NCBI GenBank assembly: GCA_027347805.1
Contig: DAIEQP010000289.1
Location: forward strand, 1 to 8,735
Direction: 5' to 3'
Origin: Ignavibacteria bacterium
GTDB taxonomy: Bacteria > Bacteroidota > Ignavibacteria > Ignavibacteriales > Melioribacteraceae
Length of the DNA: 8,735 nucleotides
The notes under the pieces are model-generated. The model searched no databases, was not told where the DNA came from, and saw only the letters and a program-made list of their open reading frames with translations. The position numbers and the translations under genes are program-made. Of the stretch, positions 1-8,044 are shown piece by piece. Each line of letters opens with the position of its first letter. Positions within the stretch are counted from its first letter, which is position 1.

Positions 1-1096
1 TGAAAGAAAATCAATAGTAATTGATTTTGATCTGGATTGTGAATCTTATCCTTCACTAATGATAATTTTTAAATTCTGCGATTCGAACTGGAATTCTTAC
101 GAAAATCCATTCCTATCGAATCCATTATATAATAAGCAGACTAATTTGTTTTTGGATAAACTTCCGCTCACAGTAAAAGGGGCAGTTTATCATTTCACCG
201 GTTCATTCCCAAATAATCGAGTCGAATTCCATCTATCCGGGAAGTGGATGTTTTTTATAACTGATTCACAAAATCCGAATTTGATATTCGGAAGCGGAAA
301 GTTTTTTGTTGTTGACACAAAAATGAAACTTAATGTACAGGTTGTAAAGGAATCTATGCAGGGGGATTTTGGTGATAAATCAATTTTAGGCAGAACTCTT
401 TCTATACGAACTAATTTTGTTCTTTTTGATTCTCTATTCGCAAATAACGTTACCGGAGTTGAAATAATAAAAAACAGAATGATTGAATATCCAATCTTCA
501 TTGATAGGTTTACTAATTCACCCGAAAAATATTATGAATGGGATGCATCGAAAAGGTTTTCTTTTGTTGCGAGATTGTTGAAACCCGGTAATAATTATAG
601 ACAGACAGATACACGCAACACATCCAAATACAATACACCGGAAGTTGAAGCAAAATTTGGTGAGATTGAAACATCTGCGTTATTTTCGAGACGCAGTAAT
701 GATCATAACGGGGGCACAATCTTAACAAATTGGCAGAATGAATATGCTGATTATCATAATGTAGTATTTAAATTCAGGGCACCTGAAAATATTCTTAAAC
801 CAATTTTCCTTACAGGATCCTTTTGCGGATGGAAAGTATTACCTGAAAATGAAATGTATGACGATAAAGGATTGATGAATTTATCGATTCAATTAAAACG
901 TGGAGTTTATGATTATCAATATGTTACTGCTGATGTGGTTGATGGCAAAATTAAGAATGTTGACTGGGAAATCCTTGAAGGTAATTACTACGAAACTGTA
1001 AACGAGTATTATATTTTTGTCTTCTATAAATCGACAGAAAAAGGCGGTTACGATCAAATAATTGGTTATAAAAAAATTATTACTGGAGCGTTATGA
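1..1096 (+). CDS. Type IX secretion system plug-family protein, 5' end missing
   Basis: The frame is open from base 2 to the stop at 1094-1096, giving 364 visible residues with no start in the window. The ATG at 59 is internal: the codons before it encode IVIDFDLDCESYPSL, which leads into IIFKFCDSNW, the family's typical strand just before a conserved C/D-x-x-W segment. This matches the family once called DUF5103, now the T9SS plug protein. Family members cap the extracellular-protein channel SprA/Sov on its periplasmic side when no cargo is passing. Roughly 50-70 residues, including the signal peptide, are probably missing, judged from the usual length of about 400-430. From about visible residue 248 a second beta-rich domain follows (GSFCGW, RGVYDYQYV, EGNYYETVNEYYIFVFY), resembling an Ig-like or E-set fold. 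The stop overlaps the next start by ATGA, implying translational coupling. The family call rests on recalled motifs, not a search. Confidence 0.85.
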   Translation, partial: ERKSIVIDFDLDCESYPSLMIIFKFCDSNWNSYENPFLSNPLYNKQTNLFLDKLPLTVKGAVYHFTGSFPNNRVEFHLSGKWMFFITDSQNPNLIFGSGKFFVVDTKMKLNVQVVKESMQGDFGDKSILGRTLSIRTNFVLFDSLFANNVTGVEIIKNRMIEYPIFIDRFTNSPEKYYEWDASKRFSFVARLLKPGNNYRQTDTRNTSKYNTPEVEAKFGEIETSALFSRRSNDHNGGTILTNWQNEYADYHNVVFKFRAPENILKPIFLTGSFCGWKVLPENEMYDDKGLMNLSIQLKRGVYDYQYVTADVVDGKIKNVDWEILEGNYYETVNEYYIFVFYKSTEKGGYDQIIGYKKIITGAL

Positions 1097-2082
1097 AAAA
1101 AATTAAAACCGGAATAATTGGAACCGGTCATCTTGGCAAAATACATACGAAATTATTCAAGGAATTAGAAACAAGTGAATTTATAGGTATTTATGATCTT
1201 GATTTTGAAAGAGCAAAAATTGTTGCTGACGAGCTGGGTGTAAAGGCATTCAAGGAAATTGATGAGCTGCTCGATTCGATTGAAGCCGTAGATGTAGTTG
1301 CTACTACTAGCGCTCATTATAAAATTGTAAAACAGGCATTCGCTAAAAACAAAAATGTCTTTGTTGAAAAACCAATTACAGCTCAAATATGGGAGGCTGA
1401 ACAACTTGTACAGGAAGCAAAGGAAAAAAATCTTGTTTTCCAGGTTGGTCATATCGAGCGGTTTAACCCGGCCCTTCTTGCTCTTGATAAATATGAATTG
1501 AATCCATTGTTTATTCAAACCGACAGGTTAGCTCAGTTTAATCCCCGCGGTACTGATGTGGCAGTTGTACTCGATCTTATGATTCATGATATAGATATAA
1601 TTCTTAGCTTAATTAATAGTGAAGTTGTAAATGTAAGTGCAAGCGGTGTTGCAGTTGTTTCAGATTCGATTGATATTGCCAATGCAAGACTTGAATTTGA
1701 AAATGGTGCTGTTGCTAATGTTACTGCGAGCAGGATTTCTCAAAAGAAAATGCGTAAAATGAGAATGTTCCAGCGTGATGGATATTTCTCTCTCGATTTT
1801 ATTACAGGCACTTCTGAAGTTTACAGGCTGGTTAATCCAGAAAAGATTCCTCAAAATCCATTCATAAATTTTGGTGAAATGGGTGTAGGAGATAAAAAGA
1901 AATTTGTTGTGTATGAACAGCCTGAAGTAAAAGAAGTAAATGCTCTAAAACTCGAGCTTGAATATTTCGTTGATGCAATAATCAATAACAAAACTCCGAT
2001 GGTTACTGGAAAAGATGGATTGAAAGCTCTAAAAGTTGCAGAGATGATCATTAAAAAAATAGAGGAGACAAAATTGGGATGA
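1093..2082 (+). CDS. Gfo/Idh/MocA oxidoreductase, GnnA-like (putative UDP-GlcNAc 3-dehydrogenase)
   Basis: A 329-residue cytoplasmic NAD(P)-dependent sugar dehydrogenase. The N-terminal Rossmann domain has the dinucleotide motif G10-T-G12-H-L-G15. The family motif E92-K93-P94 supplies the usual catalytic lysine. In the C-terminal domain, D161-L-M-I-H165 fits the family's D-x3-H catalytic pattern. The segment VGHIERFNP (118-126) and the stretch around DLMIHDIDII are typical of the subgroup encoded in lipid A clusters (near lpxA, lpxB or lpxI) of many Gram-negative bacteria. Its characterised member GnnA oxidises the 3-hydroxyl of UDP-GlcNAc so that GnnB can aminate it, giving amide-linked lipid A. 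The lptD gene downstream supports this role, but no GnnB-type aminotransferase lies in the window, so the substrate is inferred. GGAG at 1085-1088 precedes the ATG, which overlaps the upstream stop by four bases. The superfamily is certain; the GnnA assignment is moderate. Confidence 0.9.
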   Translation: MKKIKTGIIGTGHLGKIHTKLFKELETSEFIGIYDLDFERAKIVADELGVKAFKEIDELLDSIEAVDVVATTSAHYKIVKQAFAKNKNVFVEKPITAQIWEAEQLVQEAKEKNLVFQVGHIERFNPALLALDKYELNPLFIQTDRLAQFNPRGTDVAVVLDLMIHDIDIILSLINSEVVNVSASGVAVVSDSIDIANARLEFENGAVANVTASRISQKKMRKMRMFQRDGYFSLDFITGTSEVYRLVNPEKIPQNPFINFGEMGVGDKKKFVVYEQPEVKEVNALKLELEYFVDAIINNKTPMVTGKDGLKALKVAEMIIKKIEETKLG

Positions 2083-2681
2083 AGAAATTATTCATCGTTT
2101 TAATTTTGGTTTCTTTGACGATTGTTTCATGTTCGGTTATAAAATCGTTCGAGAATCTGGCGCGTCTTAAATACAAAATTGATTCCGCAACAGATTACAG
2201 AATATTAGGAATTAATATAAGCGGCAAAAGATCATTAAAAGATTTTACATCAGTGGAGATGTTGAAACTAACAGCCGGATTTATAAAGGGAACACTTCCG
2301 CTCAATTTCACTCTTAATATTGAGGCTAAAAATCCGGGCCAGTATGATAATAGCATTGATACTAAAGATATTACATTAGCAAAGTTTCCATATAAATTAT
2401 TTCTAAATGATAAAGAAATAATTCAAGGTGATATAGAAAAACCTGTCTATATCCCGGCTGGAGGTTCATCTATAATTATTCCATTAAGAGTGGAATTCGA
2501 TATTGTTAAGTCTTTCAAAGAAAAAAGTTTAGATGATATTTTACTTCTGCTCCTGCAGGCAGGTGGTGTCAGCGGTTCAACTTCAAATATTAAATTGAAG
2601 GTTAAACCTGCACTTGGAACGCCGGTAGGCATAATCCCTTATCCTGATGAAATTACAATTGCTGACAAAACTTTTAATTAA
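2079..2681 (+). CDS. Lipoprotein with LEA14/WHy-like domain
   Basis: A 200-residue protein with a lipoprotein signal: MKK, a hydrophobic stretch, then the lipobox I-V-S-C18, so Cys18 should be acylated and the mature protein anchored to a membrane facing the periplasm. Residues about 75-160 have the pattern of LEA type 2 (LEA14/WHy) domains: LNFTLNIEAKNPGQYD, a strand with LFLNDKEIIQG, then YIPAGGSSIIIPLRVEF. These are small beta-sandwich domains of poorly known function, found in bacterial outer-membrane lipoproteins and plant stress proteins. The start overlaps the previous stop by ATGA, and GAGGAG lies at 2062-2067, about 11 bases upstream. The stop is 19 bases before lptD. It does not look like LptE, the usual lipoprotein partner of LptD; a role in LPS assembly is only a guess from position. 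Confident as a lipoprotein gene, moderate on the domain. Confidence 0.82.
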   Translation: MKKLFIVLILVSLTIVSCSVIKSFENLARLKYKIDSATDYRILGINISGKRSLKDFTSVEMLKLTAGFIKGTLPLNFTLNIEAKNPGQYDNSIDTKDITLAKFPYKLFLNDKEIIQGDIEKPVYIPAGGSSIIIPLRVEFDIVKSFKEKSLDDILLLLLQAGGVSGSTSNIKLKVKPALGTPVGIIPYPDEITIADKTFN

Positions 2682-2700
2682 TCTCAGTTGCTGTTTGTTA

Positions 2701-5295
2701 ATGAAAAGAATTATCCTAATAATATTTTTTACAACTGCTTTTATTTTTGCTCAGCAAAGTGGAAATACTTTAACCAGACCCAAGCCAGATACTGCAAATT
2801 CTTCACGCAAGGATTCAACATCGGTTTCTGATTCGGCAAAAGCAAAAAAAGGTATTGACATAGACGCAGTAATAACCGCAAATGCTGCTGATTCATTAAT
2901 ATTTCAAGTCGAAAATAAAAAAATGTTTTTATACGGTACAAGCGAATTGAAATACAAGCAAACCGATTTGAAGAGCGACAAAATTTTCGTCGATTATAAT
3001 ACAAACGATCTTGAAGCGTTTGGAAGAACGGATACATCAGATACTGCAAAAGTAAAATTGAAGGGGACACCGCTTCTAAAAGAGGGAAATGAAACTTATG
3101 AGGGGAAGTCAATTAAATATAACTTTAAAACTCAACGTGGATTTATCTCGTTTGCTAAGAATAAAGAAAAAGATCAGAGATATGAAGGGGAGAAAGTAAA
3201 GAAAGTTGATAAGACAACTTACTTTATTGAAGATGGAATGTTTACAAGCTGCGCCAGCGATACTCCGCATACATATTTTACTGCAAGTAAAATGAAAGTG
3301 ATTCAGCAGGATAAAATTATTGCCAGATGGATTTTTATGTATGTTGGTGGCGTTCCGCTTCCGATACCAATTCCTTTTGCGGTTTTCCCAAATGAAACCG
3401 GTAGAAGATCTGGAATAATAATTCCAAGCTATGGATATGCTGCTGACAGGGGGCAGTATTTTCATAACATTGGTTATTTCTTAGCAATCAATGATTACTT
3501 GGATTTAACACTCACAGGTGATTATTATGCTAAAGGCGGTTATGGATTAAGGGGAAGGGCACGCTACGCTAAACGATATGATTTTAACGGTTCTTTTGAA
3601 GCAGGATTATCTAATATTTCCATTGGGGAAGAAAATGATCCGTTAAGTTTAAGAACTGATGAAAAAGATTGGAGATTATCTTTAACACACTATCAGCAGA
3701 TAGATCCTACATCTCAGTTAAGTGCAAATGTTCAATTTGCATCAAGTGAATATTTCCGGAAAAATAGTACTGATTACAATAACCTTCTTTCGCAGCAAAT
3801 CTTTTCATCAGCATCATATAATAAAAGCTGGGAAAATTCAAATCTGGCTGTAAATTATAGCCGCACACAATATTTGGATAACGGAAATATTGAAGAATCA
3901 TTACCGAATTTGAGTTACTCCCACAATATTTTTTATCCATTTAGAAAAGACCAGTCGTTTGCCGAAGGTAAACAAAACTGGTATGAACTGATTGGAATTA
4001 ATTACTCGGGGCAATTTTCAAATAGCAGATCTAAACGGGATGATGTTGTTGAAAGTAAAATGGGTGTTCAGCATAATATCAATCTAAACTTTACACCTCG
4101 TTTTGGATATCTTAATATTACTCCGAATTTTACATACACAGAAAAATGGTATGGCAAAAGATTAAAGATGGAAAATGTGCAGCTGGAATCAACTGATCAG
4201 AAAACTGGTGTAACAACAGTAAGGGACACAGTAATTCAAAGTACAGTTGATGAAATAAATTTTGTCCGCACTTTTAATACCGGTGTATCAGCATCAACTA
4301 AGTTATATGGAATTTTTAATCCCGGTGTATTAGGAATAGAATCGTTTCGCCATACTTTAATACCAACTATTTCGTATTCATATCAGCCTGATTTTTCCAG
4401 TGACAATTGGAATTATTATGACAGCTATACAAAATCGAATGGTGAAGTTGTTCGGTATGATAAATTTAGTAACCAGGTTTTTGGCGGGGCAGGAAGCGGT
4501 AAGAGCCAGAATATAAGTTTTTCAATCGGCAATATTTGGGAAATGAAAATGGCGAAAACTCCAGGTGACACAACAAAAGAACAAAAGAAAATTCAGCTGC
4601 TAAATCTTGACTTGAGTTCGGGTTATAATTTCGCAGCCGATAGCATTAAACTCCAGGATTTATCTGTCAGTTACAGAACTCAGATTGGTGATTTATTGAA
4701 TTTTGCCGGTTCATCTTCTTACACATTTTACGATTATGAAGGAAATCAAAAAGTAAATAGATTTCTTGTAAGTAACGGCAAGGGTTTATTTCGCTTAACG
4801 AATTTTAATTTTTCTGTTTCAACACAATTGAGCGGTGAAAAAATTAAATCTACTGAAAATTCGCAACCGGGTTCGCCAGCTAATCCTAAAGATGAATTTC
4901 AATCATTCAAGAAAAAAGATTTAACAACATTATATGATGATTCTCAAGCTCCTGATATGACAATTCCCTGGAATATTGGCTTGAGTTATAATTACAATAT
5001 GTCAAAACTAAATCCAACTGATGTTTCTGTTTTTTCAAACCTAGGAATTGATTTGGGATTTAGTTTAACTAAAAACTGGAAATTTTCTTTTCGCGGAAGC
5101 TATGATTTTGAAAATCATCAGGTGAACGCCCCGCAAATTTCAATATTCAGAGAACTTCATTGCTGGGAAATGAATTTTACATGGAACCCGCTTGGTGCAT
5201 TCAGAGGTTTCCATTTTGTCATTCGTATGAAAGCTCCTGAACTGCAGGATATTAAGCTTACCAAATCAGAAGGATTATATACCGGCATTCGGTAA
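2701..5295 (+). CDS. lptD: LPS-assembly outer-membrane protein LptD
   Basis: LptD is the outer-membrane barrel that takes LPS from the periplasmic Lpt bridge and inserts it into the outer leaflet. The 864-residue product starts with a signal peptide (MKRIILIIFFTTAFIFA), then a Ser/Asp/Lys-rich linker to about residue 50. An OstA/LptA-like beta-jellyroll repeat follows at about 55-180 (DAVITANAADSLIF, GTSELKYKQTDLKSDKI). The LptD signature comes next: FTSC184, then PLPIPIPFAVFPNETGRRSGIIIPSYG (about 217-243), which closely parallels the E. coli region after Cys173. The rest is an aromatic-rich barrel, including RHTLIPTISYSYQPDF. Only two cysteines exist, Cys184 and Cys821 (in HCW). I chose ATG 2701 over ATG 2647 because the upstream start overlaps the previous gene and adds a non-signal leader before a good signal peptide. 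No clear Shine-Dalgarno precedes 2701. Probably cotranscribed with the genes upstream. Confidence 0.93.
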   Translation: MKRIILIIFFTTAFIFAQQSGNTLTRPKPDTANSSRKDSTSVSDSAKAKKGIDIDAVITANAADSLIFQVENKKMFLYGTSELKYKQTDLKSDKIFVDYNTNDLEAFGRTDTSDTAKVKLKGTPLLKEGNETYEGKSIKYNFKTQRGFISFAKNKEKDQRYEGEKVKKVDKTTYFIEDGMFTSCASDTPHTYFTASKMKVIQQDKIIARWIFMYVGGVPLPIPIPFAVFPNETGRRSGIIIPSYGYAADRGQYFHNIGYFLAINDYLDLTLTGDYYAKGGYGLRGRARYAKRYDFNGSFEAGLSNISIGEENDPLSLRTDEKDWRLSLTHYQQIDPTSQLSANVQFASSEYFRKNSTDYNNLLSQQIFSSASYNKSWENSNLAVNYSRTQYLDNGNIEESLPNLSYSHNIFYPFRKDQSFAEGKQNWYELIGINYSGQFSNSRSKRDDVVESKMGVQHNINLNFTPRFGYLNITPNFTYTEKWYGKRLKMENVQLESTDQKTGVTTVRDTVIQSTVDEINFVRTFNTGVSASTKLYGIFNPGVLGIESFRHTLIPTISYSYQPDFSSDNWNYYDSYTKSNGEVVRYDKFSNQVFGGAGSGKSQNISFSIGNIWEMKMAKTPGDTTKEQKKIQLLNLDLSSGYNFAADSIKLQDLSVSYRTQIGDLLNFAGSSSYTFYDYEGNQKVNRFLVSNGKGLFRLTNFNFSVSTQLSGEKIKSTENSQPGSPANPKDEFQSFKKKDLTTLYDDSQAPDMTIPWNIGLSYNYNMSKLNPTDVSVFSNLGIDLGFSLTKNWKFSFRGSYDFENHQVNAPQISIFRELHCWEMNFTWNPLGAFRGFHFVIRMKAPELQDIKLTKSEGLYTGIR

Positions 5296-5319
5296 TGTTT
5301 CCTTTATTCTATTCAAAAA

Positions 5320-5333
5320 TTTTCAATTGAAAA
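5320..5333. repeat. Perfect 14-base palindrome downstream of lptD
   Basis: TTTTCAATTGAAAA is a perfect palindrome, 25 bases after the lptD stop and 110 bases before the receptor start. With no loop and only A/T at its ends it would be a poor terminator. It could be an operator for the receptor gene, or chance in AT-rich DNA. The whole 148-base gap (5296-5443) shows no other clear signal; I could not find a convincing promoter of either the TTTG/TAnnTTTG or the TTGACA/TATAAT type. Confidence 0.35.
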
Positions 5334-5434
5334 AAATCATCTAAAAATTTTTCTGCTTTTAACAAAAAGAGTAGAAATATTTTTCCCATTTGTAACTATT
5401 TAAGATTCATTTGCGTCATATGAACAAACAAACT

Positions 5435-5440
5435 GAGGAA
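5435..5440 (+). promoter_or_regulatory. Ribosome binding site fixing the receptor start
   Basis: GAGGAA lies three bases before ATG 5444 (its AGG core is five bases away) and is followed directly by a codon run encoding MKKL and a signal peptide. This favours 5444 over the in-frame TTG at 5411 or ATG at 5420, which would put charged residues ahead of the signal peptide. Confidence 0.65.
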
Positions 5441-5443
5441 ATA

Positions 5444-7894
5444 ATGAAAAAGTTAGTCTACGCTGTTTTATCATTAGTTTTTATGGCTATATCAATAAGT
5501 GCACAGAATAGTGTACAAATAGCATCCAGCACAAAACCATCAAGTTCATTAAAGCCAGCAGCACCCGGAATGGTTACAGGCAAAGTAATCGACCAGGTTT
5601 CTCAAAGCCCGATTGAATATGCAAATGTTATGCTTCTTAATAAACAAAATTCTCAGATGGTTTCCGGTATTGCTTCTGATAAAAATGGAACATTTTCGCT
5701 TACAGGTATTCCCAATGGCAATTATGATTTATCTGTAACATTCATTGGTTTTAAAAAGAAAATGATTAATGATGTTAAAATTGATGATAGTAATTATGTA
5801 GTCAATTTGAAAGAGATTGTTTTAATACCAGATGCAGTTCAGATGAAAGAGAATGAAGTAGTTGCTGAAAAAAGCGCCATTGAATTCAAAATTGATAAAA
5901 AAGTTGTTAATGTTAGCCAGAATTTATCTGCCAGCGGCGGAACTGCTGTAGATGTTTTACAAAATCAACCGGCAGTTCAAATTGATGCAAATGGGAATCT
6001 GACATTACGCGGCAGTGGAAATTTTACAGTTATGGTAGACGGAAGACCGAGTGTTTTATCAGGTACAGATGCTTTGAGACAAATACCAGCAAATATTATA
6101 GACAACATTGAAATTATTACAAATCCATCTGCTAAATATGATGCAGAAGGTACCGCAGGAATTATTAATATCGTTACAAAGAAAATTAATCTTACCAGCA
6201 CAAGTGGAATTGTGAATACTGGAGTTGGTTCGGGTGATAAATATAATGGCGACTTTAATGTTGGCTATCGAACCCAGGATTTTAACTTAACATTAGGCGG
6301 TGATGGAAGAAGATATTATTCGCCGCAGGATTTATCATTGGATAGAATTCAAGCAACAAATGCAATTAATTCAGTTGCGCGATTATTCCAGAAAAGGGAT
6401 GCTTATACTGCTCGTTTTACTTTCGACAGGTATCTTTCTGATAAAATGACTCTCGGCTTTAACGGATCTTACGGTTATATCGATGTGAATTTTGGTGTAA
6501 CTACTAAAAATAATGTTACCAGTTTGAATGGCAGTGTTGTAAATCCTTATTCTGCAACTGATGACGGGACAAAAAACATTGCTGAGTATTTCAATGGATC
6601 TGTAAATTTTTCAAATACTTTTACACCAAAGGTAAATGATCTTTATTTTGAAGCTACTTTTACAAGATTAAGATTGCCAAATACTCAGGATACTTACGAA
6701 ACAATTTTACAGGCAAATGGTACTACGCTAAATTCATTAAGAGGTAGAGAGAATAATACAACTAGAATAGATTCAAGAATTAAATTGAATTACAAACATA
6801 ATCTTGCAGAAAAAAGAACTCTCGAAGCCGGGTTTCAGGCAAATCTGTTTTATAAAAATATAGATATTATCAGCAAAAATTTTGATTCTGCTTCCAATCA
6901 ATGGTTAATTGATAATGATTATTCGAATGAATATGATTTTCGGAATAATATTTATTCAGCATTTGCTACTTATACAGATCAACTGCTTGGATTTGATTAT
7001 CAAGCCGGTTTGAGATTAGAATATACTGACAGATTACTTGATCAGATTACAACTCAAAAAGACTACAAATATCAGAAGTTGCATTTATTCCCGACATTAA
7101 ATATTTCTACAAAAATTTCAGATGATCAACAACTTCAATTCAGTTTTAGCCGTAGAATTCAGAGACCGTTTGACGGACAGTTGAATCCATACACTTATTT
7201 CTCGGATACATATACTGCAACTGGCGGAAATCCTGAACTGCTTCCATCATTTACAAATTCATTTGAATTGAATTATCAAAAGTCATTCACAGGTGTTTAT
7301 TTAACAGTTCAATCTTATTTAAGAAGAACAACAGATGGTATTGAACAGATACAAATTCTGGATGGAACGGGAAGACTTAATATTTCAAATACAAATACAT
7401 TGAATACAACATCTATCGGTGCCGAAATCTCTGCGAATATTACTTTAGCTCCATGGTTAAAACTGGATCCATCTGTAAATCTTTATAATTATTTCCTAGA
7501 GGCAAAACCGGAATATGGAGTCAAAGAACAGAATAATTTCTTATGGAATTCAAGAATAAATACAACATTCATGCTTTCAATGGCTACTAGAATTCAATTC
7601 TTTGCTAACTATTTCCCGAAACAGGTTACAAGCCAGGGTGATCTTGAAACATTTGCAATAATTGGTGCAAGCATTCGTCAGGAATTTTTCGAGAGACAAT
7701 TGATAGCAACATTAAGCGCACAGAATTTATTTAGCCAGACAAAGTTCCATATTATTTCAAGCGGTGTTGGTTTTAACTCAAATATTATTCAAACTCCAGA
7801 AGCACCAGTTTTTAATCTAACACTTAGCTATAACTTTAATAATTTCAAAAGAAAAAATACTGAACAGGTTGACGCAAATATCCAGGGCTTCTAA
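5444..7894 (+). CDS. TonB-dependent receptor-like outer-membrane beta-barrel protein
   Basis: An 816-residue outer-membrane protein. A signal peptide (cleavage likely after A20 in ISISAQ) and a short Ser/Pro-rich linker precede a carboxypeptidase-regulatory-like domain at about 42-125 (TGKVIDQVSQSPIEYANV, DKNGTFSLTGIPNGNYDL). A TonB-receptor plug follows at about 160-247 (VDVLQNQPAVQIDANGN, LRGSGNFTVMVDGRPSVL, NIIDNIEIITNPSAKYDAEG, IINIVTKK). The remainder is a beta-barrel of the OMP_b-brl_3 type, ending FNLTLSYNFNNF plus a short tail. The domain order is typical of Bacteroidota and relatives. The substrate cannot be read from the sequence: there is no SusD partner, siderophore gene or metal-handling gene beside it. 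I see no clear TonB box between the signal peptide and the first domain. It lies 148 bases after lptD and ends in a strong terminator, so it may be its own unit or the last gene of the lptD operon. Confidence 0.88.
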   Translation: MKKLVYAVLSLVFMAISISAQNSVQIASSTKPSSSLKPAAPGMVTGKVIDQVSQSPIEYANVMLLNKQNSQMVSGIASDKNGTFSLTGIPNGNYDLSVTFIGFKKKMINDVKIDDSNYVVNLKEIVLIPDAVQMKENEVVAEKSAIEFKIDKKVVNVSQNLSASGGTAVDVLQNQPAVQIDANGNLTLRGSGNFTVMVDGRPSVLSGTDALRQIPANIIDNIEIITNPSAKYDAEGTAGIINIVTKKINLTSTSGIVNTGVGSGDKYNGDFNVGYRTQDFNLTLGGDGRRYYSPQDLSLDRIQATNAINSVARLFQKRDAYTARFTFDRYLSDKMTLGFNGSYGYIDVNFGVTTKNNVTSLNGSVVNPYSATDDGTKNIAEYFNGSVNFSNTFTPKVNDLYFEATFTRLRLPNTQDTYETILQANGTTLNSLRGRENNTTRIDSRIKLNYKHNLAEKRTLEAGFQANLFYKNIDIISKNFDSASNQWLIDNDYSNEYDFRNNIYSAFATYTDQLLGFDYQAGLRLEYTDRLLDQITTQKDYKYQKLHLFPTLNISTKISDDQQLQFSFSRRIQRPFDGQLNPYTYFSDTYTATGGNPELLPSFTNSFELNYQKSFTGVYLTVQSYLRRTTDGIEQIQILDGTGRLNISNTNTLNTTSIGAEISANITLAPWLKLDPSVNLYNYFLEAKPEYGVKEQNNFLWNSRINTTFMLSMATRIQFFANYFPKQVTSQGDLETFAIIGASIRQEFFERQLIATLSAQNLFSQTKFHIISSGVGFNSNIIQTPEAPVFNLTLSYNFNNFKRKNTEQVDANIQGF

Positions 7895-7919
7895 AATTTC
7901 TGCATTAGGTGACTCCTCT

Positions 7920-7958
7920 GAAGCCGCACGTTGAAAGGGAATGTGCGGCTTTCTTTTT
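7920..7958 (+). terminator. Intrinsic terminator after the receptor gene
   Basis: AAGCCGCAC (7921-7929) pairs with GTGCGGCTT (7943-7951). The stem extends inward through G-U, T-A and T-A pairs to about 12 base pairs, leaving a loop of about seven bases at 7933-7939. A T-rich tail (7950-7958, with one C) follows. It is the most GC-rich hairpin in a very AT-rich intergenic region and starts 25 bases after the stop codon. Confidence 0.9.
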
Positions 7959-8044
7959 ACTATTATTACTATAATAAATTATAATCATTTCGATAAATGT
8001 TTTTCCTGAATATCAATTTCAAATAATTATTACTCAAATTCTGT

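Noticed and set aside
1165..1518. Minus-strand open frame inside the dehydrogenase gene
   Set aside because: It is an antisense shadow of a clearly coding gene, with no recognisable domain. The same applies to the other minus-strand frames under the plug, lipoprotein, lptD and receptor genes.
2647..2700. Upstream ATG at 2647 as the lptD start
   Set aside because: It overlaps the lipoprotein gene by 35 bases and adds 18 residues before an otherwise standard signal peptide starting at 2701.
5387..5413. TTTG/TAnnTTTG-type Bacteroidota promoter before the receptor
   Set aside because: The two TTTG elements are far closer than the usual spacing, and the second is preceded by TTCA rather than TAnn.
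5411..5443. TTG at 5411 or ATG at 5420 as the receptor start
   Set aside because: They add charged, polar residues before the signal peptide; GAGGAA followed by ATG 5444 and MKKL is the better start.
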